From contig JABSRQ010000007.1 in NCBI GenBank assembly GCA_013215055.1, forward strand, positions 310,001-374,000: a stretch of 64,000 nt of DNA, in the 5' to 3' direction. The translations under genes and the position numbers were made by a program. The DNA is from Pseudomonadales bacterium. GTDB taxonomy: Bacteria > Pseudomonadota > Gammaproteobacteria > Pseudomonadales > DT-91. Shown one piece after another: positions 47,326-56,075 of the stretch. The notes beneath the pieces were generated by a model. It saw nothing but the letters and a program-made list of their open reading frames with translations, made no database searches and was not told where the DNA came from. Within the stretch, counting starts at the first letter, position 1; each line of letters begins with the position of its first letter.

Positions 47326-48459
47326 TTATTTAAACGGTAATTGCTGTTCGGCATCCTGTTTATAGGCATGGATAACGTCTTCTTCCTCAGTTAAAAAATG
47401 ACCTATGGCTGCGGAAAAAGACGCATCGGCAATATAGTGGTTGGAATAGGTATATGTCGGTTCAAAACCCCGTTTGATCTTGTGTTCACCCTGAACACCG
47501 GGATCAAAATGTTGCAGTTTATTGGCGATACAATATTCAATACCCTGGTAATAACAGGCTTCAAAGTGCAGGTGATCACATTCTTTAATCGCGCCCCAAT
47601 AGCGGCCATATAAGGTATCGCTACTTTTAAAATTTAACGCACCTGCAATATATTCACCGTCTAATTCCGCCATCACCAACACCACCTGTTCGGCCATGGT
47701 TTGCCCGATTAACTGAAAGAAATGTTGATTCAGATAACCTGTGTGTCCACTGCGCTTGGCATACGTCATCTGATAAAACTGATAAAACTTTTGCCAAATC
47801 GACGGCGTAATTTCAGCGCCGCTTAACACCGTTAACGTAATATTTTGCTGAACAACTTTTTGTCGTTCTTTACGTAAGTTTTTTCGTTTTCGGGAAGAGA
47901 ATGTCTGCAAAAAATCATCAAAGCTATTGAAGCCCCGATTATGCCACTGAAAATGCACCGCCAAACGTGTGGGGGCAGATAAACCCTTAAAAGCATCTGA
48001 CAGGGCTTTCTCTGGAAATAATAGATGCCAGCCCGAGAGTTGATGCTGCTTAACAACATGTTGTATCGCAGCAAAAACATGTTCATAAATCTCCGCCTGG
48101 TTTTGTCCTTCGACGATACACAACCTCTGCCCGGTTGCTGGCGTATACGGAATGGCGGTGATCAGCTTCGGGTAATATTCCAGACCATGACGATCGAAGG
48201 CATTGGCCCATTCAAAATCAAAGACGTATTCGCCATAACTATTATTTTTAATATAGGCAGGCATCACCGCCACCAGTTTATTATTGGCGAAAAAAAGGAA
48301 GTGCTTAGGCTGCCAGCCCATAGGCGCAGAGACCGCCTGTGACAACTCCAACGCCGATAAAAATTCATGGCGTGTAAACGGATAATCACTACCAGTAATG
48401 GCATTCCAGGCTTTGGCATCGATATCCGCGATGGTATTTAAAATCTGAGTTGTTAACAT
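47326..48459 (-). CDS. FemAB/GNAT-like acyltransferase family protein (PF04339)
   Basis: The 377-aa cytoplasmic protein belongs to the conserved family labelled peptidogalycan biosynthesis or DUF482. Features are SALELSQAVSAPMGWQPKH, VFDFEWANAFDRHGLEYYPKL, SSRKRKNLRKER and the C-terminal FDPGVQGEHKIKRGFEPTYTYS, which are characteristic. The fold is related to Fem aminoacyl transferases and GNAT enzymes; the substrate is not established. Ends five bases after the ubiA stop in the opposite direction. Confidence 0.88.
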   Translation of the reverse strand: MLTTQILNTIADIDAKAWNAITGSDYPFTRHEFLSALELSQAVSAPMGWQPKHFLFFANNKLVAVMPAYIKNNSYGEYVFDFEWANAFDRHGLEYYPKLITAIPYTPATGQRLCIVEGQNQAEIYEHVFAAIQHVVKQHQLSGWHLLFPEKALSDAFKGLSAPTRLAVHFQWHNRGFNSFDDFLQTFSSRKRKNLRKERQKVVQQNITLTVLSGAEITPSIWQKFYQFYQMTYAKRSGHTGYLNQHFFQLIGQTMAEQVVLVMAELDGEYIAGALNFKSSDTLYGRYWGAIKECDHLHFEACYYQGIEYCIANKLQHFDPGVQGEHKIKRGFEPTYTYSNHYIADASFSAAIGHFLTEEEDVIHAYKQDAEQQLPFK

Positions 48460-48575
48460 GGTAAAGAAATATTCAAATTGACTTAGGATATTGAATTATT
48501 CTTCGTATTTCACGTCAAATTACAAGTATTGATGCCGACTTTTACGGTTATTGAACGTTAAGGAGCCAGCAGGCC

Positions 48576-48773
48576 ATGGAAAACTTATTAATTATCTTAG
48601 GTGTTTTAGTTTTGGCCCTGTTTATTATTCTGCCTTTGATAGAAAAAACATCCAAACCTCTTGACCCCGATGATGAAGAACAACAGGCTCAGCTGATGAA
48701 AAAAGCCAATATCATGCGTTTTTTGATGATGTTTTTAGCCTTGGCTGCGGCGATTAAATACTTCTTTGTTTAA
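48576..48773 (+). CDS. Small two-TM membrane protein
   Basis: The 65-aa protein has a hydrophobic segment at residues 3-22 (LLIILGVLVLALFIILPLI), a short charged acidic loop (DPDDEEQQAQLMKK) and a second hydrophobic segment at 46-64 ending KYFFV. AAGGAG precedes the ATG by about ten bases. Family unknown. Its end overlaps the convergent gene at 48735 by 39 bp. Confidence 0.7.
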   Translation: MENLLIILGVLVLALFIILPLIEKTSKPLDPDDEEQQAQLMKKANIMRFLMMFLALAAAIKYFFV

Positions 48774-48959
48774 AAAGTCATGCCGCCGCTCTGCGCCGGC
48801 TCTTCTATCAGTGAGTGTATGACAGTGGGGATCAGAAAAATTCGGCATTCGGCGTCTATCGCCAAAGCTTTTTCTTTCTTCCAGTAGCGTTGCTACGGTA
48901 TTAAATAATAGTGGGCTGGCAGCGGGCATTCCCGCCACGCTTATTGATATTCTGTTCAT
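48735..48959 (-). CDS. Small hypothetical protein with DRR/ERR motifs
   Basis: The 74-aa basic protein starts MNRISISVAGMPAASPLLFN, then shows EERKSFGDRRRMPNF and TDRRAGAERRH, a doubled [DE]RR pattern seen in small uncharacterised proteins of marine gammaproteobacteria. A good ribosome site (TGAGGT) lies five bases before the ATG. Overlaps the end of the convergent two-TM gene by 39 bp, which lowers certainty. No function can be given. Confidence 0.5.
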   Translation of the reverse strand: MNRISISVAGMPAASPLLFNTVATLLEERKSFGDRRRMPNFSDPHCHTLTDRRAGAERRHDFLNKEVFNRRSQG

Positions 48960-49075
48960 AACAACCTCAATAATGATACAACCATAAACAGCTAAACAAG
49001 AAGGCCAAGAGCGAGGTAATGGTGCTTGGCACTTCTTCTATTGAGTTTAGGTCATATTCGCCATCACGGTATGTT

Positions 49076-49675
49076 TCAACGATTTTTTTGCCAAATCAAT
49101 AGGCGATTATTAGCGGGCATTTCAGCATCTTGTAATAACTGTAACCCGGCCGCCTTGGCCAAATCATCCAGCGCTTCAAAATCTCGGATGGCACTTTGGG
49201 CATTCTGCGCCTTTAACCATTCATCAAATGCCGCATTACTTTCACTGCTGTAGTGCCCGCCATAATTAAAGGGGCCATAAACCATTAATAGCCCATCAGC
49301 CGCAAGGTATTCAGAGATACCAGTAAAAAAGTTTTTGACACTTTCCCAGCTCATAATATGAAAGGTATTGGCGCTAAACATCGCGGTTGCAGGCGGGCTG
49401 ATGGGCCAGAGAGGCTGATTCACATCCAGCTGCTGTGCCGCTTGAACATTACTTAAGCCACTTTCATCTACCCACTGATTGATGCCGCTAAGGTATTCGG
49501 TTTGATCTGACATACACCACGTTAGCCAGGGCATGTTTTCAGCAAAATAAACCCCATGCTGGCCGGTGCCGCTGCCAATCTCAAACACTTGGCTGTGATC
49601 TTTTAACAGCGGCTTTAATAAACTAAGAATAACATCTTTATTTCTGTCACAGGCCGGGGCATAAGGTTTAGTCAT
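49076..49675 (-). CDS. DUF938 family SAM-dependent methyltransferase
   Basis: The 199-aa protein has a class I methyltransferase core: motif I FEIGSGTGQH at residues 31-40, then MFSANTFHIMSW and LMVYGPFNYGGHYSSESN, all typical of DUF938 (PF06080). The APACDRNKDVI start is also characteristic. The ATG at 49675 has GAGGA upstream; a TTG at 49684 is the alternative and would overlap the yaaA stop. Co-transcribed with yaaA. Substrate not known. Confidence 0.87.
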   Translation of the reverse strand: MTKPYAPACDRNKDVILSLLKPLLKDHSQVFEIGSGTGQHGVYFAENMPWLTWCMSDQTEYLSGINQWVDESGLSNVQAAQQLDVNQPLWPISPPATAMFSANTFHIMSWESVKNFFTGISEYLAADGLLMVYGPFNYGGHYSSESNAAFDEWLKAQNAQSAIRDFEALDDLAKAAGLQLLQDAEMPANNRLLIWQKNR

Positions 49676-49680
49676 GGGCT

Positions 49681-50460
49681 TCAATCCTCGGCATGATCAC
49701 GCAGAAAAACCCATTCTGTAGCACTCGATTGCTCGGGGCTATAATAATAACCATCACTATCAAAGGCCTTGATCTGTTCCGCCTCGGTTAGCTGGTTTTG
49801 GATAATATATGCACTCATTAAACCGCGGGCTTTTTTGGCATAGAAGCTGATCATCTTATATTGGCCATTTTTCCAGTCTTTAAACTGCGGGGTGATGATC
49901 TCGGCGTTTAGCTGCTTCTTTTTCACCGCCTTAAAATACTCGTTAGAAGCCAGATTGATCAGGGTTTCGGTTTTTTGCTGCTTTAACTCATCATTGAGTT
50001 TTTCGGTGATTTTATCGCCCCAGAAGGCATATAGATTTTTACCTCTGGAGTTTTCAAACCGGCAGCCCATCTCCAGGCGATAAGCTTGCATTAAATCCAG
50101 CGGCCTTAGCAGGCCATAAAGCCCGGATAATATACGTAATTTTTTTTGCGCAAATTCAAAATCGGCGGCCGAGAAGTTTTCTGCCGCCATGCCTTGATAG
50201 ACATCTCCCTTAAAAGCCAAGATCGCTTGCTTGGCATTCTCGGTATCAAAGGGCTGCTGCCAATTCAGGAAGCGGCCAAAGTTTAAATCAGCCAGTTTCG
50301 GTGAAATTTTCATCAGGCTTTCGATTGCCGGTGGGCTTAGCTCCCTAACCTCATCGATTAAAACCTGACTATCATCAAGAAAATCCGGCTGCGTAAAAAC
50401 CTGGGTAGGCACAGGGCTTTCGTAATCCATAGACTTGGCGGGAGAAATCACTAATAACAT
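49681..50460 (-). CDS. yaaA: Peroxide stress protein YaaA
   Basis: The 259-aa cytoplasmic protein of the YaaA/DUF328 family. In E. coli it is induced by OxyR and limits damage from free iron during hydrogen peroxide stress. [16 protein letters not shown] at the start, [31 protein letters not shown] and [15 protein letters not shown] are diagnostic. It lies 36 bp after the DUF4265-like gene and just before the DUF938 gene on one strand. Confidence 0.95.
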   Translation of the reverse strand: MLLVISPAKSMDYESPVPTQVFTQPDFLDDSQVLIDEVRELSPPAIESLMKISPKLADLNFGRFLNWQQPFDTENAKQAILAFKGDVYQGMAAENFSAADFEFAQKKLRILSGLYGLLRPLDLMQAYRLEMGCRFENSRGKNLYAFWGDKITEKLNDELKQQKTETLINLASNEYFKAVKKKQLNAEIITPQFKDWKNGQYKMISFYAKKARGLMSAYIIQNQLTEAEQIKAFDSDGYYYSPEQSSATEWVFLRDHAED

Positions 50461-50496
50461 GGCATTATTCCATTACAGCGGTAAATCGAAGCAGGG

Positions 50497-50982
50497 TTAT
50501 TTGGCTAGATAGTCATGCCACCAGTTTAATGGTGTTTCACCATCTACCGGGTCATAAACATTGGCGTATAACCACACCGCATCATCACGGCCTTGCAACG
50601 CCTGATTAAAGGCTTTTTCAATCGCATCAAAGCCCTTTTTTATATGGATGTTGTATACCAGGGAACGTTCATTCTCATAATCCAGATCGGGATTAAGATC
50701 TTTTAAATACGGTTCAAGGCGCTGTTTAATCACCGCGGCATCGTCTTTGGCCATCACTCTTATAGCTAAATTACCGCCATGTGTTTCTACTTCAAACTGG
50801 CCGGCTGCATAGGTTCTCACCACATCGTCTTTTACCGCGCCACGGGCAAATAGCGGGCTGTGTAATAGGCGATAACAACCATCACCTACCGCAACGGCAC
50901 GTATATCTTCATAGACAAAATCACCATCTTTACGTTGGCCAGCCAGTAAATGGATTACTGTTTCTTCAGCGGGTGAAGCCAT
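50497..50982 (-). CDS. DUF4265-like hypothetical protein
   Basis: The 161-aa soluble acidic protein. The strand pattern HLLAGQ, YEDIRAVAVGDGCYRLLHSPLFARGAVKDDVVR resembles DUF4265 proteins (a Gly-Tyr-x-Leu then pro-xx-Phe-Ala-Gly layout), and the second half has a ferredoxin-like pattern of about 85 residues (LAIRVMAKDDAAVIKQRLEPYL). Assignment is by eye and tentative. Heads the yaaA gene group. Confidence 0.65.
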   Translation of the reverse strand: MASPAEETVIHLLAGQRKDGDFVYEDIRAVAVGDGCYRLLHSPLFARGAVKDDVVRTYAAGQFEVETHGGNLAIRVMAKDDAAVIKQRLEPYLKDLNPDLDYENERSLVYNIHIKKGFDAIEKAFNQALQGRDDAVWLYANVYDPVDGETPLNWWHDYLAK

Positions 50983-51114
50983 AGTTTCCTCGAATAAAAC
51001 CGTCGTGTTTAAATAAAAAAGCGATTATAACGTATTTCTCACCCTTTCTTGTATCTCAGCGGTACGAGTTTTAGAATGGCGGCTTAATAAAAAACATAAG
51101 CCCTACGCCGCCAC

Positions 51115-51627
51115 ATGAACACGCTGATCATTCTTTTAGAAAAACCCGGACTCTGGGCCGGTAAAGCCTCAGCCTGGTTATTATTGCTGATGATGTTATG
51201 CAGCTGCCTGGTGGTTGTATTACGTTATGGTTTTAGCATCGGTTTTATTGCGTTGCAGGAGGCAGTTAATTACCTTCATGCCACGGCTTTCCTGTTAGGC
51301 TGTGCGTATACTCTGCAGCAAAATGAACATGTACGTGTGGATATCTTTTATCAACGTTTTAATACTAGACAGAAAGCCTGGGTAGATGCACTAGGTGTTT
51401 TGATCTTTTTATTACCCTTCACTTTTTTCCTGCTGTTCTGTGGCTGGACTTTCTTCCAGAATGCCTGGCAGATCAAAGAATCGTCACCCGAACCCGGCGG
51501 TCTGGCCTTTTTATATCTGTATAAAGGCCTAATTCCGCTGGCGATGTTGTTAATTATTCTGCAAGCCACAGAGCTGTTTTTAAGCTGTGTTAACACCTTA
51601 ATCTTTACACCCAGCAGCGAGGGCTAA
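51115..51627 (+). CDS. TRAP transporter small permease (DctQ type)
   Basis: The 170-aa inner-membrane protein has four helices and the DctQ-family signatures RYGFSIGFIALQEAVNYLHATAFLLG and EHVRVDIFY. With the large permease it forms a sodium-driven uptake system for organic acids or similar anions. Two bases separate its stop from the large-permease gene. No periplasmic substrate-binding gene (DctP) is adjacent. Confidence 0.93.
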   Translation: MNTLIILLEKPGLWAGKASAWLLLLMMLCSCLVVVLRYGFSIGFIALQEAVNYLHATAFLLGCAYTLQQNEHVRVDIFYQRFNTRQKAWVDALGVLIFLLPFTFFLLFCGWTFFQNAWQIKESSPEPGGLAFLYLYKGLIPLAMLLIILQATELFLSCVNTLIFTPSSEG

Positions 51628-51629
51628 TC

Positions 51630-52991
51630 ATGGAATATATGCCACTTTATCTGTTTGCGGTGATCTGCCTGTTTTTAATGCTGGGGTTTCCAGTCGCCTT
51701 TACATTGGCCGGTACGGCATTGGCCTTTGCCGCCTTTGGTATCACCCAGGGTGTATTTGATCCCGGTTTTATCCTGGTGATGCCCGAACGTTTATTTGGC
51801 ATCATGGAAAATATCACATTAATGGCCGTGCCATTATTTGTATTGATGGGTGTGTTATTGGAGAAATCCAAGATCGCCGAACAACTACTAGGCAATATGG
51901 CTTTATTGATGCGTGGAGTACCCGGCGGTTTGGGTATTTCAGTGGTCATTGTTGGCATGTTATTGGCCGCAAGTACCGGTATTGTGGGCGCAACGGTGGT
52001 GACAATGGGGCTGATTTCTCTACCCAGCATGTTAAAAAATAATTATTCACCGGCCTTAGCCACTGGCACCATCTGTGCCACTGGCACTTTAGGGCAGATC
52101 ATTCCCCCCTCTATAGCGCTGGTTTTATTGGGCGATGTGTTATCCACAGCTTATCATCAGGCGCAAATTCAGATGGGCATATTCAGCCCCAAGACCATCT
52201 CCGTAGGGGATTTATTTATGGGTGCCATCATTCCCGGTTTATTACTGGTGGTTTTCTATTGCGCCTATATCTTATTCACCACCCGTGGCAATACCGAGAT
52301 TACCGTTGAACAACCCGATGATGACCTCAACACCTTGCATTTGATCAAAGGTTTAATTGCGCCTATCTCACTGATCTTTGTGGTTTTGGGTTCTATCCTG
52401 GCAGGTGCGGCAACACCCACAGAGGCCGCCGGTGTTGGTGCCTTGGGTGCGCTTATTTTGGCGTTATTTTCCGGTAATATGCAGCGCGATACATTAAATG
52501 AGGCACTGCAGACGACACTTAAAGTCACCAGCATGGTGTTTATGATTCTGATTGGCGCGGCGATGTTTTCTCTGGTTTTCCGGGGTTTTGGCGGCGATGA
52601 ACTGGTTAGGGCGGGTTTTGAATTCTTACCCGGGGGTAAGTTTGCGGCGATTGCGGTGGTGATGCTGCTGATATTTTTACTCGGTTTTATCCTCGATTTT
52701 ATCGAGATCACCTTTGTTGTGGTGCCAATTGTTGGGCCTATATTACTGATGATGGGCATAGACCCGGTATGGTTGGGCATAATGATTGCACTAAACCTAC
52801 AAACCTCATTCCTGACCCCACCGTTTGGTTTTGCGCTGTTTTATCTTCGTGGCGTCGCACCGCCAGAAGTAAAAACCACGGATATCTATAAAGGCGTTTT
52901 ACCGTTTATTCTCATCCAGCTGGCCTTACTGCTATTGCTGGTGTTGCAGCCTAAGCTGGTAACTTGGCTGCCAAATCAGGTTTTTAATTAA
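51630..52991 (+). CDS. TRAP transporter large permease (DctM type)
   Basis: The 453-aa transport subunit has about twelve to fourteen helices, from the DctM family: GFPVAFTLAGTALAF, PLFVLMGVLLEKS, GIVGATVVTMGLISLPSML, ATGTLGQIIPPSIALVLLGD, PTEAAGVGALGALIL and LNLQTSFLTPPFGFALFYLRG. The middle loop is longer than usual (about 160-230), and the subgroup resembles mannitol/chloroaromatic-type TRAP permeases. Substrate unknown; the missing binding protein may be encoded elsewhere. Confidence 0.93.
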   Translation: MEYMPLYLFAVICLFLMLGFPVAFTLAGTALAFAAFGITQGVFDPGFILVMPERLFGIMENITLMAVPLFVLMGVLLEKSKIAEQLLGNMALLMRGVPGGLGISVVIVGMLLAASTGIVGATVVTMGLISLPSMLKNNYSPALATGTICATGTLGQIIPPSIALVLLGDVLSTAYHQAQIQMGIFSPKTISVGDLFMGAIIPGLLLVVFYCAYILFTTRGNTEITVEQPDDDLNTLHLIKGLIAPISLIFVVLGSILAGAATPTEAAGVGALGALILALFSGNMQRDTLNEALQTTLKVTSMVFMILIGAAMFSLVFRGFGGDELVRAGFEFLPGGKFAAIAVVMLLIFLLGFILDFIEITFVVVPIVGPILLMMGIDPVWLGIMIALNLQTSFLTPPFGFALFYLRGVAPPEVKTTDIYKGVLPFILIQLALLLLLVLQPKLVTWLPNQVFN

Positions 52992-52994
52992 TCC

Positions 52995-53021
52995 AAAAAG
53001 CCGGATTAAACTAACCGGCTT
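52995..53021 (-). terminator. Terminator of the ABC-F gene
   Basis: Read on the minus strand: AAGCCGG and CCGGCTT arms (53021-53015 and 53004-52998) with a ten-base loop and a T run over 52999-52995. The stop codon of the ABC-F gene lies inside the loop. Confidence 0.75.
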
Positions 53022-54912
53022 CAATCTCATTCAACTGTTCCTGCAGTTCAAACCATTGCATTTCCAGTTCTTCCATATCGGTTTGAAAACTGGATTCATC
53101 GGCCAACAGCGATTGCAGTTGTTTTTTATTTTCGCCATCGTAAATCGAGCTATCCGCCAGCTGATCCCTTACGTTTGTTAACTCCAGCTCGGCCTTGGCC
53201 ATTTTCTTTTCGATATTTTTAATTTTATTGGTGATAGGGGCTAATAAGCTGCGTTTTTGCGCGGCTTGCTGACGCTGTTGCTTTTTATCCACCGCCACTT
53301 CGCCCACCACAGCGGTTTTTTTATCGGAGTTTGACGTATTCGCTATTTGCTCATTTCTATAAGCATAATAATCGCTGATATCACCATCAAACTCGCTTAA
53401 GTGTTGATTCTCCAATAACCAGAACTCATCGACGCAGTTGCGTAATAAATACCTATCATGTGATACCAGAATCACCGCGCCTTCAAATTTTTGCAGCGCC
53501 TCGGCCAAGGCCTCACGCATCTCAATATCCAGATGGTTGGTGGGTTCATCCATTAAGAGCAGATTCGGTTTTTGCCAAGCAAGCACCGCCAGCGCCAAAC
53601 GCGCTTTTTCTCCACCGGAGAAGTTCTCTATAGACTCTGTCGCCATATCACCGAAGATCTTAAACGAACCTAAAAAATCGCGTATCGATTGCTCGGTGGC
53701 TTTTGGCGTTAAGCGCTGTAAATGTAGAATCGGGCTGGCATTAACATCTAAAGCTTCTAATTGATGCTGGGCGAAATAACCAATTTTTAGATGTTCAGAC
53801 GTTACCACCTCACCGGCTTGCGGCGCTAAATCACCCACAATGGTTTTGATTAATGTCGATTTACCACAGCCGTTAGAACCTAAAAGCCCCACTCTAAGAC
53901 CGGGGGAGATGCTCAATTTGCAGTTTTTTAAGGTTATATTATTTTCATAACCCACATCCACCTTAAACCAATTGACCAACGGGCTGCCGGTTTTATCGGC
54001 ATGCGGAATATTAAACTGGTAAGGTGATTTTTCTCTGACCGCACCCACCATCTGCATTCTTTCCAGCGCTTTAATACGACTTTGGGCCTGTTTGGCTTTA
54101 GTGGCCTGGGCCCGAAATCTATCGATAAAGCGCTGTAAGTCTTTGGCTCTGGCCTGCTGTTTAATATGAATGCTTTGCTGCTGCTCCAGCTTCTCGGCCC
54201 TTTGGCGTTCAAAATCGGAATAACTGCCGTTGTATATATTGATTTTGCAGTCTTCGATATGGGCGATATGATCCACCGCCGCATCGATAAAATCTCTATC
54301 ATGCGATATTAATAATAAACTGCCCTGATACTGTTTTAACCACTGCTCCAGCCATTGAATCGCTTCCATATCCAAATGGTTGGTAGGCTCATCGAGTAAT
54401 AATAAATCACTGGGACAAATCAAGGTTTGGGCCAAATTTAAACGAATACGCCAGCCACCGGAAAACTCAGCCACACGTTTGTCGAAGTCTTCGGTTTTAA
54501 AACCCAGGCCTGCTAAAATTTGTTCGGCGCGGTAATCCACCGTATAAGCATCCAGCGCATCCATATCGGCATGTATATGCGCTAGTGCGTTGTTATCATC
54601 CTTGGCCTCCGCCACTTTAAGCTGTTCTTGCAATCGGCGTAATTGATGAAAACCATCAATTACATAGTCGCGGGCATTACGCTCTATCGCCTCAACTTCT
54701 TGGGCCATATGTGCGATACGCAGGTCTTTGGGAATATCCACATCACCGGCATCGGTTTGCATATTACCTAAAAGAACCTGAAACAAGGTGGATTTACCAC
54801 AGCCATTTTGGCCGATTAACGCAAAACGCTGGCCGCTGTGAATTCGCAGGCTGGTAGTCTCAAACAAAGACTTGCCGCTACGCTGTAAAGAAATTTCGTT
54901 TAAAGTGATCAT
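53011..54912 (-). CDS. ABC-F family ATPase (YheS-like)
   Basis: Soluble ABC-F protein of 633 aa with two nucleotide-binding domains and no membrane part; the family acts on ribosomes to rescue or regulate translation. Walker A GQNGCGKST (34-42) and GSNGCGKST (about 345), signatures FSGGWRIRLN and FSGGEKARLA, Walker B LLLLDEPTNHLD and LLLMDEPTNHLD, a linker of about 80 residues rich in Arg/Gln/Lys, and a C-terminal coiled-coil tail. It resembles E. coli YheS. Divergent from the TIGR02444 gene, as in Pseudomonas. Confidence 0.95.
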   Translation of the reverse strand: MITLNEISLQRSGKSLFETTSLRIHSGQRFALIGQNGCGKSTLFQVLLGNMQTDAGDVDIPKDLRIAHMAQEVEAIERNARDYVIDGFHQLRRLQEQLKVAEAKDDNNALAHIHADMDALDAYTVDYRAEQILAGLGFKTEDFDKRVAEFSGGWRIRLNLAQTLICPSDLLLLDEPTNHLDMEAIQWLEQWLKQYQGSLLLISHDRDFIDAAVDHIAHIEDCKINIYNGSYSDFERQRAEKLEQQQSIHIKQQARAKDLQRFIDRFRAQATKAKQAQSRIKALERMQMVGAVREKSPYQFNIPHADKTGSPLVNWFKVDVGYENNITLKNCKLSISPGLRVGLLGSNGCGKSTLIKTIVGDLAPQAGEVVTSEHLKIGYFAQHQLEALDVNASPILHLQRLTPKATEQSIRDFLGSFKIFGDMATESIENFSGGEKARLALAVLAWQKPNLLLMDEPTNHLDIEMREALAEALQKFEGAVILVSHDRYLLRNCVDEFWLLENQHLSEFDGDISDYYAYRNEQIANTSNSDKKTAVVGEVAVDKKQQRQQAAQKRSLLAPITNKIKNIEKKMAKAELELTNVRDQLADSSIYDGENKKQLQSLLADESSFQTDMEELEMQWFELQEQLNEIEAG

Positions 54913-54967
54913 GCCGGCATTTTACGTGTAAGCTGGCTAATTCGATACAGGAAACTTCGCCTAATTC

Positions 54968-55453
54968 ATGTCTCACCTTCAAGCCACAGGCTACGAATTA
55001 AATAACCCTTTTTGGCAACGCGCCGGTGAAATCTACGCCATAAACAATATCGCGCCTTTATTGCTTCAACTGCAAGATCAATATCAGCTCAACGTCTGTT
55101 TTATCTTATGGCTTTTATGGTTGGAAGAATCTTCTGTTTATATTGATTTACCCAACTTAAATGAGGCAAAGCAGCTTGCCTCAAGGTTTGAAAAAAAGTG
55201 CATAATCCCGGTGCGAAAAAGCCGCAGGGCGCAGAAAGAACTAGCGCTTAATGATGTAATTTATCAACAAACAAAATCATTGGAATTAGCATTAGAACAA
55301 GAACTTATTGCTATACTTTATAGGTTCAGTAAGAATCACTCTCTTGCAGAAAATTCGACGTTAAAACTCGGTTTTATGGCTGCAATTCAATCTTTATATA
55401 GACCTGAGCAACAGGCTATCGCACAGCAGATTTATCAACTAACCAGGACGTAA
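54968..55453 (+). CDS. TIGR02444 (DUF2390) family protein
   Basis: The 161-aa helical soluble protein. NPFWQRAGEIYAI and LLQLQDQYQLNVCFILWLLWLEES match the start of the TIGR02444 family, found in Pseudomonas and relatives and usually next to the YheS-like ABC-F gene, as here. Function unknown. One base before the next gene, so probably co-transcribed with it. Confidence 0.85.
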   Translation: MSHLQATGYELNNPFWQRAGEIYAINNIAPLLLQLQDQYQLNVCFILWLLWLEESSVYIDLPNLNEAKQLASRFEKKCIIPVRKSRRAQKELALNDVIYQQTKSLELALEQELIAILYRFSKNHSLAENSTLKLGFMAAIQSLYRPEQQAIAQQIYQLTRT

Positions 55454-55454
55454 C

Positions 55455-55961
55455 ATGGCTAAAAACAAGGAAATTTCCATCTTTTGGATGGTGGTGAAGT
55501 TTGTCACCCCGGTGGTTGTATTGCTTTCATTTATTCCCAGCCCCAACGGCAAACCGTTTATCGACTGGAGCGATATGATGCCCAGCCCGGCGTTGCAAAA
55601 TCAGATTGGTAATATCATCAATGTGGATATGTCTAACTTATCCACAGCCTTCATCAAAAACACCTTTAGCGAAAGTAAAACCACGGTGTATAAGTGGAAG
55701 GATGCCAAAGGACAATGGCATTTTTCGGAAGAAAAACCCCAGCATTTAAAAGCCGAAACACTGACGATAAGTAATAAATTGAATCGCCTGCCACCACCAC
55801 CTGAACTACCTAGCGCCGCAAAGACCACTAATACAAATACCACCGTTTCTACATCCATACCCACCGGTCTGCCCTATGGCAATATTACGCAGCTAATCAA
55901 GGATGCCAAGAATTTACAGAATGTCGCCGATGAGCGCGCAGCAAAACTTAATAATCTATAA
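55455..55961 (+). CDS. DUF4124 domain-containing protein
   Basis: The 168-aa protein has an uncleaved-looking N-terminal hydrophobic segment (residues 9-25), so it is probably anchored in the inner membrane and facing the periplasm. A DUF4124-type module VYKWKDAKGQWHFSEEKP is at about 75-92, followed by a Pro/Thr/Asn-rich low-complexity stretch (about 110-140) and a short helix. Second DUF4124 protein in the window (other at 20006); no function known. Confidence 0.82.
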   Translation: MAKNKEISIFWMVVKFVTPVVVLLSFIPSPNGKPFIDWSDMMPSPALQNQIGNIINVDMSNLSTAFIKNTFSESKTTVYKWKDAKGQWHFSEEKPQHLKAETLTISNKLNRLPPPPELPSAAKTTNTNTTVSTSIPTGLPYGNITQLIKDAKNLQNVADERAAKLNNL

Positions 55962-56017
55962 ATTTCGTGTTTTTGTGCTACTTTTCTCACTGTAAACACT
56001 GTACCCAGGCCTCAGGA

Positions 56018-56046
56018 TTGATACACTAGAGGCCTATTTTTAAAAT
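56018..56046 (+). promoter_or_regulatory. Promoter of the FKBP lipoprotein gene
   Basis: TTGATA (56018-56023), 17-bp spacer, TAAAAT (56041-56046), 29 bp before the ATG at 56076. Two copies of AGGCCT (56007-56012 and 56029-56034) flank and overlap the -35 element and spacer, 22 bp apart. Confidence 0.6.
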
Positions 56047-56075
56047 TCACAAATTTTATCACCATTGGAGATATC

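Noticed and set aside
52265-52780. Open frame of 171 codons on the minus strand inside the DctM gene
   Set aside because: Antisense shadow; Ser/Pro/Ile/Lys-rich composition, no family resemblance, while the plus-strand frame is a clear DctM permease.
53934-54302. Open frame of 122 codons inside the ABC-F gene in another minus frame
   Set aside because: Out-of-frame shadow of a certain gene with low-complexity composition.
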